Shown piece by piece: positions 51,306 through 62,769 of a stretch of DNA of 64,000 bases (position 1 is the first letter of the stretch; every line of letters starts with the position of its first letter). This DNA is from Pseudomonas sp. PSE14. GTDB taxonomy: Bacteria > Pseudomonadota > Gammaproteobacteria > Pseudomonadales > Pseudomonadaceae. The notes beneath the pieces were generated by a model. That model saw only the letters and a list, made by a program, of their open reading frames with translations, was not told where the DNA came from and ran no database searches. The translations under genes and the position numbers were made by a program. The stretch is taken from the NCBI RefSeq assembly GCF_029203285.1, contig NZ_CP115669.1:2790001-2854000 (forward strand), read 5' to 3'.

Positions 51306-51337
51306 ACGCCGCAGCCCGCAAGGGTTGCGGCGTTTTT
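51306..51337 (+). terminator. Rho-independent terminator
   Basis: ACGCCGCA (51306-51313) pairs with TGCGGCGT (51326-51333), with CCC/GGG extending the stem inside and TTTTT after it. It ends the thiolase/remnant transcript. The rest of the gap 51272-51569 holds only the promoter element at 51376. Confidence 0.88.
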
Positions 51338-51375
51338 GCGTGGGGGTTGGGCGGACGCCCGGCGGGCCCCTCCCA

Positions 51376-51424
51376 CCCCCATGCCTATCGGGGGGGGCGA
51401 GGGGGCAGGGGGCTTGGATAAAAC
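51376..51424 (+). promoter_or_regulatory. MalT-box-like promoter before DUF1329 gene (site 9)
   Basis: CCCCC (51376-51380), 9-bp spacer, eight G (51390-51397) then CGAGGGGG, and TAAAAC (51419-51424) as a weak -10, 29 bp from the first G. The gene start is at 51570, so the leader would be about 140 bases. Confidence 0.58.
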
Positions 51425-51569
51425 ATCATCCAGGAGCCGGCCATTCCGGCTTGCGCGAGTCGACCGGGCGTCACGCTCCTTCGCCCGGTCGGCAGCCGCC
51501 GGCGCCGATCCCGTAGGCAGCGCGCGCCCCAGGGCGACGCTCAACCCCCCAAGACGAATAGGTGGAGAC

Positions 51570-52925
51570 ATGCAAAAACCGACAAGAACCCTGCTCGCGG
51601 CCGCCCTGCTGGTCGCCCATGCAGGCGTGCTCCATGCGGCGGTATCGGCGGAGGAGGCCAAGGCACTGGGCACTACCCTGACGCCGATCGGCGCCGAGAA
51701 GGCCGGCAACCAGGACGGCAGCATCCCGGCCTACAGCGGCGGTCTGACCACGCCGCCGGCCAGCTTCGACAAGGCTTCCGGCGTGCGCCCCGATCCCTTC
51801 GCCAACGAGAAGCCCGTGCTGTCGATCGACGCCAAGAACGTCGACAGCCACGCCGACAAGCTCACCGAGGGCGCCAAGGCGCTGATCAAGAAGCTGCCGG
51901 GCTACCGCATCGACGTGTACCCGACGCACCGCACCGTGGCCTATCCGCAGTTCGTCCTGGACAACAGCGTGAAGAACGCCACCCGCGCTTCCCTGGCCAG
52001 CGATGGCTACACGCCGCTGAACGCCGCCGGTGGGATTCCCTTCCCGATCCCGAAGAGCGGCGTAGAGGCGATGATCAACCACATCGCGCGCTACCAGGGG
52101 ATTTCCTACGTCATTCCCAAATACCTGGCCTTCAACATCGACGCCGCCGGCAAGCGCGTGCTCTCGACTCAGGGTGTGTGGACCCTGGAAAGCCCGTTCT
52201 ACGACGTTTCCCGCAACCCCGACCCGAGCATCTACACCCGCGCTCGCGCCAACTACACCGGCCCGGCTCGCCGTGTCGGCGAGGCGATCATGACCTTCGA
52301 GAGCATCGAAGGCCTGAAGGGCCGCCGCGCCTACCAGTACCTGCCCGGCCAGCGCCGCGTGCGCCTGGCCCCGGACCTGGCCTACGACACGCCCAACCCC
52401 AGCACCTCGGGCATGTCCACCGTGGACGACGTGAACTTGTTCAACGGCCGCATGGACCGCTACGACTGGAAGCTGGTGGGCAAGAAGGAGATGTACGTTC
52501 CCTACAACACCTACCGCTTCACCTACGCTGCCGACCCGGACAAGGTGTTCGGCGCCAAATTCATCAACCCCGACTACGTGCGCTGGGAACTGCACCGCGT
52601 CTGGGTGGTGGAGGCGACCCTCAAGCCCGGCGCGCGCCACATCTACGCCAAGCGTACCTTCTACCTCGACGAGGACAGCTGGGCAGTGCTCGCCGATGAC
52701 CAGTACGACGGTCGCGGCCAATTGTGGCGCCCTGGCTTTGCCTATCTGGCGCCGCTTTACGACGTTCAGGCGATCAACTCCACCAATACCGGTCACTACG
52801 ACCTGATCGCCGGCAGCTACTACATCAACCTGTGGCCGAGCGAAAACGGCCTGAAGGTCTCCGAGACCATGACCTCGGACAACCAGTGGACCCCCGACAG
52901 CCTCGCCGGCGCCGGTATCCGTTAA
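51570..52925 (+). CDS. DUF1329 family exported protein
   Basis: A 451-aa DUF1329 protein, paralogue of the one at 4546. The signal peptide ends near residue 23 (GVLHA). The family block LGTTLTPIGAEKAGNQDGSIPAYSGG follows, and the central YDWKLVGKKEMYVPYNTYR and WELHRVWVVEATLKPGARHIYAKRTFYLDEDSW are shared with the paralogue. GGTGGAG precedes the ATG at 51570. It is a single gene, not next to a DUF1302 gene; the DUF1302 gene at 13884 lacks a neighbouring DUF1329 and has the same promoter type, so the two are the probable pair. Function inferred only from context. Confidence 0.88.
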   Translation: MQKPTRTLLAAALLVAHAGVLHAAVSAEEAKALGTTLTPIGAEKAGNQDGSIPAYSGGLTTPPASFDKASGVRPDPFANEKPVLSIDAKNVDSHADKLTEGAKALIKKLPGYRIDVYPTHRTVAYPQFVLDNSVKNATRASLASDGYTPLNAAGGIPFPIPKSGVEAMINHIARYQGISYVIPKYLAFNIDAAGKRVLSTQGVWTLESPFYDVSRNPDPSIYTRARANYTGPARRVGEAIMTFESIEGLKGRRAYQYLPGQRRVRLAPDLAYDTPNPSTSGMSTVDDVNLFNGRMDRYDWKLVGKKEMYVPYNTYRFTYAADPDKVFGAKFINPDYVRWELHRVWVVEATLKPGARHIYAKRTFYLDEDSWAVLADDQYDGRGQLWRPGFAYLAPLYDVQAINSTNTGHYDLIAGSYYINLWPSENGLKVSETMTSDNQWTPDSLAGAGIR

Positions 52926-52950
52926 GACCTTTCGCGGTTGAGCAAAACAC

Positions 52951-52977
52951 AACCGGGGCCCTTGGGCCCCGGTTTTC
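52951..52977 (+). terminator. Rho-independent terminator
   Basis: AACCGGGGCCC (52951-52961) and GGGCCCCGGTT (52964-52974) form a perfect 11-bp stem followed by TTC. It ends the DUF1329 transcript and separates it from the convergent beta-oxidation operon. Confidence 0.85.
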
Positions 52978-53031
52978 GTTTCAGCCAGAGAAAGAAGGAA
53001 CCGGGCGGCAGGACGCCGCCCGGTGAACGGC

Positions 53032-53802
53032 TCAGAGGCTGCCGACCAGGTGGCCGCCGTCCACCGCCAGTACGCTGCCGGTCATGAAGGCGCCGGCCTG
53101 GCTCGCCAGCAGCAGGAAGGGACCTTCCAGCTCGGCCAATTGGCCGAGGCGGCGCAGCGGCACGGCGTCGTTGATGTAGGCCTGGCCCTTGGCGCTGTCG
53201 AAGAAGGCATCGTTCATCTCGGTCTTGAAGTAGCCCGGGGCGATGGCATTGACGCGAATCTCGTAGCGCGCCAGTTCCAGGGCCAGCGAGCGGGTCAGCT
53301 GGACCACCCCGGCCTTGGCCGCGCAGTAGTGGCTGTAGCCGGTACCCACGCGCAGGCCGAGGATCGAGGCGATGTTGACGATGCTCCCGGGCGCGCCGGC
53401 ACGGACTAGGCGCTGGGCCGCGCACTGGGCAACGCGCCAGACGCCGTCGAGGTTGGTGGCGAGCATGGCGCGCCAGTCCTCCTCGCTGACCTCCAGTACG
53501 CGCTGGCCGTTGCCGATGCCGGCGTTGTTGAGTACCACATCGACCACGCCGAAGGCCTCCTCGGCGGCGTTGAAGGCCGCTTCCACACTGTCGCGGCAGG
53601 TGACGTCCAGGGGCACTGCGAGGGCGCTGCCGCCCTGGGCGGCAATGTCCTCGGCCAGGTGCGCCAGGCGCTCTACCCGCCGAGCGGCGAGCACCACCCG
53701 CGCGCCGGACTGTGCGGCGACTTTGGCCAGATGCGCGCCGATACCGCTGGACGCACCGGTGACCAGCACGGTTCGGCCGGCGAGGGAGAAGCGCTCGCTC
53801 AT
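53032..53802 (-). CDS. Short-chain dehydrogenase
   Basis: A 256-aa SDR with cofactor motif TGASSGIG (residues 14-21), NNAG and the catalytic segment SHYCAAKAG. It resembles FabG/3-hydroxyacyl-CoA or hydroxy-acid dehydrogenases. It is the last gene of the operon dehydrogenase - FadB-like - thiolase - SDR, and its ATG overlaps the thiolase stop by 4 bp. The FadB-like protein already has a 3-hydroxyacyl-CoA dehydrogenase domain, so this SDR may act on another hydroxyl, for example on the alcohol group of the substrate or on the opposite stereoisomer (inference). Confidence 0.9.
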   Translation of the reverse strand: MSERFSLAGRTVLVTGASSGIGAHLAKVAAQSGARVVLAARRVERLAHLAEDIAAQGGSALAVPLDVTCRDSVEAAFNAAEEAFGVVDVVLNNAGIGNGQRVLEVSEEDWRAMLATNLDGVWRVAQCAAQRLVRAGAPGSIVNIASILGLRVGTGYSHYCAAKAGVVQLTRSLALELARYEIRVNAIAPGYFKTEMNDAFFDSAKGQAYINDAVPLRRLGQLAELEGPFLLLASQAGAFMTGSVLAVDGGHLVGSL

Positions 53803-54986
53803 GGGAACACCTCGAACAGGCCGGCCGCGCCCATGCCGCCGCCGACGCACATGGTCACCACCACGTACTTCACACCGCGGCGCCGGCCCTCCAGCAGGGC
53901 GTGGCCGACCATGCGCGCACCGCTCATGCCGTAGGGGTGGCCGATGGCGATGGCGCCGCCGTTGACGTTGAGCCGGTCGTTGTCGATGCCCAGCTTGTCG
54001 CGGCAGTAGAGGACCTGGCAGGCGAACGCCTCGTTGAGCTCCCACAGGCCGATATCGTCCACCGTCAAACCGTGCTGCCGGAGCAGCCTGGGTACGGCCA
54101 GCACCGGGCCGATGCCCATTTCCTCTGGCGCCAGGCCCGCCACGGCGATGCCCCGGTAGGCGCCCAGCGGTTCGAGGTTGCGTTGTTCGGCCAGGCGGCC
54201 GTCCATCAGCACGCAGGCGCTGGCGCCGTCGGACAGCTGGCTGGCGTTGCCGGCGGTGATGCAGCCGCCCTCGATCACCGGCTTCAGGCCCTGCAGGTCG
54301 CCGAGCACCGTCTGCGGGCGATTGCCCTCGTCGAGCGACAGACTGACCTGCTCGTGGCGGGTAGCCCCGGTGGCCTTGTCCAGTACCTGGCGGGTGACGC
54401 TCACCGGGACGATCTCGTCGGCGAACAGGCCGGCGGCCTGTGCCGCGGCGGTGCGCTGCTGGGATTGGAGGGCATAGGCGTCCTGGGCGTCGCGGCTGAT
54501 GCCGTAGCGCGCCGCCACCAGTTCCGCAGTGCGGAGCATGGGCATGTAGGCGCTGGGCGCCAGGCTCAGCACCTGCGCGTCGTGGTATTCGCCGACCCAT
54601 TCCATGTGGCGGTTCTGCACCAGGCTGATGTGCTCCTGGCCGGCGCCGATGGCCACCTGCATGCCGTCGACCATGATCTGCTTGGCGGCGGTGGCCACTG
54701 CCATCAGCCCGGAGGCGCACTGGCGGTCGAGGGTCTGGCCGCTGACCGACTGCGGCAGGCCGGAGGCCAGCGCGCTCATGCGCCCGAGGTTCCAGCCGGC
54801 GGTGCCGGCAGGCATGGCGGTGCCCATCACCAGGTCCTCGACCTCGGCGGCCTCGATGCCGGCGCGTTCGACGGCGGCACGAATGGCGAAGGCGGCCATG
54901 CTGGGCGAGGTGGTGATGTTGAAGGCGCCACGAAACGCCTTGGCGATGGGCGTGCGGGCGGTGGAGAGGATGACGGCTTCTTTCAT
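53799..54986 (-). CDS. Acetyl-CoA acyltransferase (classical thiolase)
   Basis: A 395-aa classical degradative thiolase. The nucleophilic Cys is in [10 protein letters not shown] (about residue 89), the His residues are in NEAFA / [10 protein letters not shown], and the second Cys is in [11 protein letters not shown]. It is a true FadA/AtoB-type enzyme, distinct from the three SCP2-type thiolases in the window. AAGGAAAATCCC precedes the ATG at 54986. It is encoded 50 bp after the FadB-like gene, with which it probably forms the multienzyme complex that releases acetyl- or propionyl-CoA. Confidence 0.94.
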   Translation of the reverse strand: MKEAVILSTARTPIAKAFRGAFNITTSPSMAAFAIRAAVERAGIEAAEVEDLVMGTAMPAGTAGWNLGRMSALASGLPQSVSGQTLDRQCASGLMAVATAAKQIMVDGMQVAIGAGQEHISLVQNRHMEWVGEYHDAQVLSLAPSAYMPMLRTAELVAARYGISRDAQDAYALQSQQRTAAAQAAGLFADEIVPVSVTRQVLDKATGATRHEQVSLSLDEGNRPQTVLGDLQGLKPVIEGGCITAGNASQLSDGASACVLMDGRLAEQRNLEPLGAYRGIAVAGLAPEEMGIGPVLAVPRLLRQHGLTVDDIGLWELNEAFACQVLYCRDKLGIDNDRLNVNGGAIAIGHPYGMSGARMVGHALLEGRRRGVKYVVVTMCVGGGMGAAGLFEVFP

Positions 54987-55036
54987 GGGATTTTCCTTGG
55001 GGCAGGTGCCGCCACCCGGAGGTGGCGGCGGGAAGG

Positions 55037-57148
<2,112 letters not shown>

Positions 57149-57177
57149 GATGTTTCCTCGTCGGGGTGGAGCGGGCG

Positions 57178-58965
57178 TCAGAACCAGCGGTCCTGCATGT
57201 CGTGGCTCAGGCGGTTGCCGTTTATGAGCAGGCGGGCCTGGGCCTCGATGGGCGCCAGTTCCCAGTCCATGAAGTAGCGCGCCGCCTGCAGCTTGCCGCG
57301 GTAGAAGTCGGCCTCGCCGCCGGCGGTTCCAACCTGCAGGGCGCGGCTGGCGATGACCGCCATGCGCAGCCACAACCAGCCGACCAGCACGCGACCGAAC
57401 AGGTCGAGGTAGGCGGTGGCATTGGCCAGGCCGAGGTTGGCGTCGGCGGCGACCTGTTCGCGTAACGCGGCGGTTGCCTGTTCGAGCGGCTTCAGGGCGG
57501 CGGCCAGGGCGTGGGCCAGCGGGGCGCAGGTTGCATCGTCCCGCGCCGAGTCGATGCTCGCGTGCACCAGGGCGAGGAACTGCCGGTAGCCGGCGCCGTC
57601 GCGCTGCTCCAGCTTGCGGCCCAGCAGGTCCAGGCCGTGGATGCCTTCGGTGCCTTCGTGGATCGGGTTCAGGCGGTTGTCGCGGTAGTACTGTTCCAGC
57701 GGGTACTCGCGGATGTAGCCGGAGCCGCCCAGCACCTGGATGCCGATATCCGAGGCGATCACCCCGTAGCGCGAGGGGTAGGACTTGACCATCGGGATCA
57801 GCAGGTCGAGCAGGTCGGCGGCGGCCTGGCGCTCGTCGGCGTTTTCGGCGGTGTGGGCATCCTCGAACAGGCTGCTGGCGTACAGGCACAGCGCGAGGCT
57901 GCCCTCGGCGTAGACCTTCTGTTGCAGCAGCATGCGGCGCACGTCGACGTGCTCGACGATGCGCACCTGCGGGGCCAGCGGGTCCTTGGCGCCCGGCAGG
58001 CGGCCCTGGGGGCGCTCGCGGGCGTAGTCGAGGGCATGGATGAAACTCTGGTAGGCCAGCACCGAGGCGCCCAGGGCAACCCCGATGCGCGCCTCGTTCA
58101 TCATCTGGAACATGTACGCCAGGCCCTTGTTCGGCTCGCCCACCAGGTAGCCGACGGCGCCGTCCCGTTCGCCGAAGTTGAGCACGGTCGAGGTGGTGTT
58201 GCGGTAGCCCATCTTGTGCAGCAGGCCGGCCAGGGCCACGTCGTTGCGCGTGCGGTCGTCGAGGAACTTGGGCACCAGGAACAGCGAGATGCCGCGGGTG
58301 CCGGCCGGCGCGCCCTCGATGCGGGCGAGGACCATGTGCACGATGTTCTCGGTCAGGTCGTGGTCGCCGCCGGAAATGAACATCTTCTGCCCGAACAACC
58401 GGAAGCTGCCATCGGCGGCAGGCCGTGCGCTGGTGCGCAGGTCGCCCAGCGCCGAGCCCTGGCCCGGCTCGGTCAGCGCCATGGTGCCGCTGAAGCGGCC
58501 GTCGAGCATGGCCGGCAGGAAGCGCTGGCGCAGGCTGTCGTCGGCGAAGCTCTTGACCAGGTTGGCTGCGCCGATGGTCAGGAAGGAGTAGGCGACGGTG
58601 GCGATGTTGGCGGCGTTGAAGTAGGCCATGCTGGCCCGCAGGATCACCTCGGGCAATTGCAGGCCGCCGTCGGCGCAGTCGTGGTGGGCGGCGAGGAAAC
58701 CGGCCTCGGCGAAGGCGTTCCAGGCGCGCCGGGTTTCCGGGATCAGCCGGACCTTCTCGCCGTCGAAGGTCGGTTCCTGCTGGTCGCCTTTCTGGTTGTG
58801 CGGTGCGAAGTATTCGGCGGCGATGCCGCGCGCCGTCTGCAGGGTCGCATCGAAGACCGCCCGATCGTGTTCGGCGTAGCGCGGGCGTTGGAGCAGCGCG
58901 GTGGTGTCGAGCAGCTCGTAGAGCAGGAAGTCCAGCTCGCGTTCGTTGAGCAGTTGATCGGTCAT
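57178..58965 (-). CDS. Acyl-CoA dehydrogenase, long FadE5/DmdC-like type
   Basis: A 595-aa acyl-CoA dehydrogenase with the extra C-terminal helical domain of the FadE5/DmdC group. Motifs: TEPGQGSALGDLRTSA (about 165-180), GQKMFISGGDHDLTENIVHMVLAR, LGGSGYIREYPLEQYYRDNRL and the catalytic Glu in IHEGTEGIHGLDLLGRK. The group takes medium to long, also branched, acyl-CoA. It is the first gene of a four-gene operon holding every step of a beta-oxidation cycle. A MalT-box-like promoter lies about 65-110 bp upstream of its ATG. Confidence 0.93.
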   Translation of the reverse strand: MTDQLLNERELDFLLYELLDTTALLQRPRYAEHDRAVFDATLQTARGIAAEYFAPHNQKGDQQEPTFDGEKVRLIPETRRAWNAFAEAGFLAAHHDCADGGLQLPEVILRASMAYFNAANIATVAYSFLTIGAANLVKSFADDSLRQRFLPAMLDGRFSGTMALTEPGQGSALGDLRTSARPAADGSFRLFGQKMFISGGDHDLTENIVHMVLARIEGAPAGTRGISLFLVPKFLDDRTRNDVALAGLLHKMGYRNTTSTVLNFGERDGAVGYLVGEPNKGLAYMFQMMNEARIGVALGASVLAYQSFIHALDYARERPQGRLPGAKDPLAPQVRIVEHVDVRRMLLQQKVYAEGSLALCLYASSLFEDAHTAENADERQAAADLLDLLIPMVKSYPSRYGVIASDIGIQVLGGSGYIREYPLEQYYRDNRLNPIHEGTEGIHGLDLLGRKLEQRDGAGYRQFLALVHASIDSARDDATCAPLAHALAAALKPLEQATAALREQVAADANLGLANATAYLDLFGRVLVGWLWLRMAVIASRALQVGTAGGEADFYRGKLQAARYFMDWELAPIEAQARLLINGNRLSHDMQDRWF

Positions 58966-59028
58966 GGGGGCCCTCGTTGGCAGGCGCGCGTGATGGCGGC
59001 CACGGGACCCGCGGCCGGGTTGGCGTCC

Positions 59029-59075
59029 AGTGAAACAGGAGAGCGGCAGGTGGCGTTCCCCCCTTTATGAGAGGG
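59029..59075 (-). promoter_or_regulatory. MalT-box-like promoter before beta-oxidation operon (site 10)
   Basis: On the minus strand: CCC (59075-59073), 9-bp spacer ending in AAA, GGGGGG (59063-59058), then TTCACT (59034-59029) 29 bp from the first G. The C-arm and the -10 are weaker than in the other copies. It is back to back with site 11. Confidence 0.5.
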
Positions 59076-59148
59076 CGGCGGGATGGCCGGGCGTTCGCGG
59101 GGGCGGCAGGCCGGGCATGGCAGCGTGCGGGGCAGGGCGGTGCCGGCG

Positions 59149-59196
59149 CCCCCCTCCATTAGTGGGGACCCGGCGGGGCGAGTGCGTCGCTACCAT
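59149..59196 (+). promoter_or_regulatory. MalT-box-like promoter before second sulfatase (site 11)
   Basis: CCCCCC (59149-59154), spacer TCCATTAGT, GGGG (59164-59167) followed by ACCC, then TACCAT (59191-59196), 27 bp from the first G. The ATG of the sulfatase is at 59265. Confidence 0.6.
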
Positions 59197-59264
59197 CGAC
59201 GGCGAGCGGTCCCGACGGCTCCATGGCCACAGGGGGCCGGCCTACGCACTTGCAGAGAACGAGC

Positions 59265-60836
59265 ATGAAGACAATCGGAAAACGCCTGGCCGGGCTCGCC
59301 CTGGCGGCAACCCTGGCGGGCGCGGCGTCCTTCGCCCAGGCCGCCGACAAACCGAACATCCTGGTGATCTTCGGTGACGACATCGGCTACTTCAACCTGA
59401 GTGCCTACAACCAGGGGATGATGGGCTACGAGACGCCCAACATAGACCGCATCGCCAGGGAGGGTGCGCTGTTCACCCATGCCTATGGCGAGCAGTCCTG
59501 CACCGCCGGCCGCGCCGCCTTCGCCCTCGGCGAGCACCCGTTCCGCACCGGCCTGCTGACCATCGGCATGCCCGGCGACGAGCACGGCATCCCCGACTGG
59601 GCGCCGACCATCGGCGACGTGATGAAGCAGCAGGGCTACGCCACCGGGCAGTTCGGCAAGAACCACCTGGGCGACCGCGACAAGCACCTGCCGACCAACC
59701 ACGGCTTCGACGAGTTCTTCGGCAACCTCTACCACATGAACGCCGAGGAAGAGCCCGAGACCTACTACTACCCGAAGGACCCGGAGTTCCGGAAGAAGTA
59801 CGGGCCGCGCGGGGTGATCCACTCCTACGCGGACGGCAAGATCGAGGATACCGGCCCGCTGACCCGCAAGCGCATGGAGAGCATCGACGACGAATTCCTG
59901 CAGGCCGCGGAGAACTTCATCGACAAGTCGCACAAGGCCGACAAGCCGTTCTTCGTCTGGTTCAACAGCACCCGCATGCACGTCTGGACGCACCTGAAGA
60001 AGGAGTCCGAGGGCAAGACCGGCATCGGCCTGTATCCCGATGGCATGGTCGAGCATGACGCGCTGGTCGGGCAGTTGCTGAAGAAGCTGGATGATCTGGG
60101 CATCGCCGACAACACCATCGTCATCTACACCACCGACAACGGCGCCGAGAAGGTCAGTTGGCCGGACGGCGGCACCGCGCCGTTCCATGGCGAAAAGGGC
60201 AGCACCTTCGAAGGCGGACACCGTGTGCCCCTGCTGGTGAAGTGGCCGGGCGTGATCAAGCCGGGCAGCCACTTCAACAACATGATCGCCCACAACGACT
60301 GGATGCCGACCCTGGCCGCAGCGGCCGGCGACCCTGACCTGGTGGCGGAAATGGCCAAGGGCGGCGCGCTCAACGGCAAGCAGTTCCGCGTGCACCTGGA
60401 CGGCTACAACTTCCTGCCGTTCTTCAAGGGCGAGACGCGGGACAGCCCGCGCGAGGAGTACTTCTACTTCTCGCAGAACGGCGAGCTCAACGCCGTGCGC
60501 TGGAAGGACTGGAAGGTCAGCTTCGCGAAGAATAACGGCAGCATCGCCTCCGGCAGCCGCAACGTCTCCAACTGGCCGGCCCTGACCAACCTCAAGGCCG
60601 ACCCGTTCGAGTCCGCCGAGGAGGAGTCGAAGATGTTCACCCGCTGGATGGGCGACCAGATGTGGCTGTTCGTGCCGATCAAGGCCGAGCTGCAGAAGTT
60701 CATGGCGACCATTGCGCCATACCCGTTCCAGCCGGGCGTGAGCATGAACGCCGCGGGCATCAACTACCAGAGCCTGGAAGTGAAGCGGGCGCTGACGCAG
60801 CTGCAGAAGCTGTCCTCCTCGGCCGCTGGCAACTGA
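59265..60836 (+). CDS. Exported arylsulfatase-type sulfatase
   Basis: A 523-aa formylglycine-type sulfatase with a signal peptide (about residues 1-27, ending SFAQA). Metal ligands Asp38-Asp39 are in FGDDIGYFN. The modified residue is Cys79 in SCTAGRAAF, the C-x-A-G-R variant instead of C-x-P-S-R. GQFGKNHLGD and TTDNGAE supply further active-site residues. The start at 59265 is set by the signal peptide. It is not closely similar to the sulfatase at 21; it belongs to another branch of the family. It has its own MalT-box-like promoter, so it should be expressed with the beta-oxidation genes. Substrate unknown; sulfate esters of aryl, alkyl or steroid alcohols are possible. Confidence 0.93.
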   Translation: MKTIGKRLAGLALAATLAGAASFAQAADKPNILVIFGDDIGYFNLSAYNQGMMGYETPNIDRIAREGALFTHAYGEQSCTAGRAAFALGEHPFRTGLLTIGMPGDEHGIPDWAPTIGDVMKQQGYATGQFGKNHLGDRDKHLPTNHGFDEFFGNLYHMNAEEEPETYYYPKDPEFRKKYGPRGVIHSYADGKIEDTGPLTRKRMESIDDEFLQAAENFIDKSHKADKPFFVWFNSTRMHVWTHLKKESEGKTGIGLYPDGMVEHDALVGQLLKKLDDLGIADNTIVIYTTDNGAEKVSWPDGGTAPFHGEKGSTFEGGHRVPLLVKWPGVIKPGSHFNNMIAHNDWMPTLAAAAGDPDLVAEMAKGGALNGKQFRVHLDGYNFLPFFKGETRDSPREEYFYFSQNGELNAVRWKDWKVSFAKNNGSIASGSRNVSNWPALTNLKADPFESAEEESKMFTRWMGDQMWLFVPIKAELQKFMATIAPYPFQPGVSMNAAGINYQSLEVKRALTQLQKLSSSAAGN

Positions 60837-60853
60837 GCCGGCCATCCCCCCAG

Positions 60854-60899
60854 CCTCCCTTAGGGGGAGGGGAGCCACGGCGAGGCCCGCCCCTATAGT
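60854..60899 (+). promoter_or_regulatory. MalT-box-like promoter before etfBA (site 12)
   Basis: CCTCCC (60854-60859), TTA, GGGGGAGGGG (60863-60872), then TATAGT (60894-60899), 31 bp from the first G. It lies directly after the sulfatase stop. A hairpin with a T-run stands between it and etfB. Confidence 0.62.
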
Positions 60900-60949
60900 G
60901 GCCACGCTGGCTGGGGCTGGCCCACCTCGGGGCTGTCCCCCTTTCCGTG

Positions 60950-60977
60950 ACCGGGCCGCAAGGCCCGGTTCTTTTTT
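60950..60977 (+). terminator. Intrinsic terminator or attenuator in the etfB leader
   Basis: ACCGGGCC (60950-60957), loop GCAA, GGCCCGGT (60962-60969), then TCTTTTTT. It has every sign of a rho-independent terminator, but it ends only 15 bp before the etfB start and lies downstream of the only visible promoter. It may terminate the sulfatase transcript with partial readthrough, or attenuate etfBA. Confidence 0.75.
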
Positions 60978-60991
60978 CAGGAGTGCCCCCG

Positions 60992-61741
60992 ATGAAAGTC
61001 CTCGTAGCGGTCAAGCGCGTGGTCGATTTCAACGTCAAGGTCCGCGTCAAGGCGGACCAGAGCGGCGTCGATCTCGCCAATGTGAAGATGGCCCTCAACC
61101 CCTTCTGTGAAATCGCCGTGGAAGAGGCCGTGCGCCTGAAGGAACAGGGCGTCGCCAGTGAAGTCGTGGTGGTCTCGGTCGGCCCGAACGCTGCCCAGGA
61201 ACAACTGCGTACCGCGCTGGCGTTGGGCGCCGACCGCGCCACCCTGGTGGAAACCGAGGCGGAACTCGGCTCGCTGGCCATCGCCAAGGCGCTCAAGGCG
61301 CTGGTGGACCAGGAGCAGCCGCAGCTGGTCATCCTCGGCAAGCAGGCCATCGACAGCGACAACAACCAGACCGGCCAGATGCTCGCCGCACTCTGTGGCT
61401 TCGCCCAGGGGACCTTCGCCTCCAAGGTCGAGGTCAGCGGCGACAAGATCAACGTCACCCGTGAAATCGACGGCGGCTTGCAGACCGTCGCGCTGAACCT
61501 GCCGGCGATCGTCACCACCGACCTGCGCCTGAACGAGCCGCGCTACGCGTCGCTGCCGAACATCATGAAGGCGAAGAAGAAGCCGCTGGACGTGGTGACC
61601 CCCGATGCCCTGGGCGTTTCCACCGCGTCCACCGTCAGGACCGTGAAGGTCGAGGCGCCGGCTACCCGTAGCGCCGGCATCAAGGTGAAGTCGGTGGCCG
61701 AACTGGTCGAGAAACTGAAGAACGAAGCGAAGGTGATCTGA
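60992..61741 (+). CDS. etfB: Electron transfer flavoprotein beta subunit
   Basis: The 249-aa ETF beta subunit, which with EtfA carries electrons from acyl-CoA dehydrogenases to ETF-ubiquinone oxidoreductase. Landmarks: [20 protein letters not shown] at the start, [37 protein letters not shown] (AMP-binding) and the C-terminal [28 protein letters not shown] is about 9 bp before the ATG at 60992. Its stop overlaps the etfA ATG (TGATG). An ETF inside this cluster suggests a set dedicated to the local dehydrogenases; the ETF-QO gene is not in the window. Confidence 0.96.
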   Translation: MKVLVAVKRVVDFNVKVRVKADQSGVDLANVKMALNPFCEIAVEEAVRLKEQGVASEVVVVSVGPNAAQEQLRTALALGADRATLVETEAELGSLAIAKALKALVDQEQPQLVILGKQAIDSDNNQTGQMLAALCGFAQGTFASKVEVSGDKINVTREIDGGLQTVALNLPAIVTTDLRLNEPRYASLPNIMKAKKKPLDVVTPDALGVSTASTVRTVKVEAPATRSAGIKVKSVAELVEKLKNEAKVI

Positions 61742-62667
61742 TGGCTGTCCTGGTTGTTGCAGAACATTCGAATGGCGCGCTGGCCTCGGCGACGCTGAAC
61801 ACCGTTAGCGCCGCACAGAAGATCGGTGGCGACATCCACGTACTGGTCGCGGGCCACGACGTCGCAGGCGTCGCCGAGGCCGCCGCCAGGATCGCCGGGG
61901 TTTCCGGCGTGCTGGTCGCCGACAATGTCGCCTATGCCCATCAGCTGCCGGAAAACATCGCACCGCTGGTGGCCTCCCTGGGGGATGTCAGTCATGTCCT
62001 GGCCGCCGCCACCGGCAACGGCAAGAACTTCCTGCCGCGCGTCGCCGCCCTGCTGGACGTCGACCAGATCTCCGAGATCATCGAAGTGGTCAGCGCCGAC
62101 ACCTACAAGCGTCCGATCTACGCCGGCAACGCCATCGCTACCGTGCATTCCTCGGCGCCGGTCAAGGTGATCAGCGTGCGTACCACGGGCTTCGACGCGG
62201 TGAGCGCCGAGGGTGGGTCGGCCAGCGTGGAGACGCTCAACAGCGTGTTCGACTCGCGCACTTCGGCCTTCGTCAGCGAGGCCCTGGCCAAGTCCGACCG
62301 TCCGGACCTGACCGCTGCGAAGATCGTGGTTTCCGGCGGCCGGGGCATGGGCAACGGCGACAACTTCAAATTCCTCTACAGCCTCGCTGACAAGCTCGGC
62401 GCCGCTGTCGGTGCTTCTCGTGCTGCCGTTGATGCCGGCTTCGTGCCCAACGACATGCAGGTCGGCCAGACCGGCAAGATCGTCGCGCCGCAGCTGTACA
62501 TCGCCGTGGGCATCTCCGGTGCCATCCAGCACCTGGCGGGCATGAAGGACTCCAAGGTGATCGTTGCGATCAACAAGGACGAAGAGGCGCCAATCTTCCA
62601 GGTCGCCGACTACGGTCTGGTCGCTGACCTGTTCGAAGCCGTGCCGGAGCTGGAACAGGCCGTCTGA
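61741..62667 (+). CDS. etfA: Electron transfer flavoprotein alpha subunit
   Basis: The 308-aa ETF alpha subunit. The FAD-binding C-terminal domain has [59 protein letters not shown] and [29 protein letters not shown], all as expected. The length is standard for pseudomonads. The start overlaps etfB by one base. No second ETF copy is in the window. Confidence 0.97.
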   Translation: MAVLVVAEHSNGALASATLNTVSAAQKIGGDIHVLVAGHDVAGVAEAAARIAGVSGVLVADNVAYAHQLPENIAPLVASLGDVSHVLAAATGNGKNFLPRVAALLDVDQISEIIEVVSADTYKRPIYAGNAIATVHSSAPVKVISVRTTGFDAVSAEGGSASVETLNSVFDSRTSAFVSEALAKSDRPDLTAAKIVVSGGRGMGNGDNFKFLYSLADKLGAAVGASRAAVDAGFVPNDMQVGQTGKIVAPQLYIAVGISGAIQHLAGMKDSKVIVAINKDEEAPIFQVADYGLVADLFEAVPELEQAV

Positions 62668-62769
62668 GGCCCAGCCCCATCCCTAAGTACGCCAACCGAG
62701 CGGTCCGCTTCAGCCCAGGGGTGAAGGGCGGATCGCTCTGCGATTGTCATCCAGGAAAACGGAGGCACC

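Noticed and set aside
13884..52925. Complete steroid degradation locus
   Set aside because: Side-chain-type enzymes occur, but no ketosteroid dehydrogenase, 9-alpha-hydroxylase or ring-cleavage dioxygenase gene is in the window.
62668..62769. MalT-box-like site before the iron alcohol dehydrogenase
   Set aside because: CCCC and GGGG runs are present but far apart and without a -10 at the right distance; co-transcription with etfBA is simpler.
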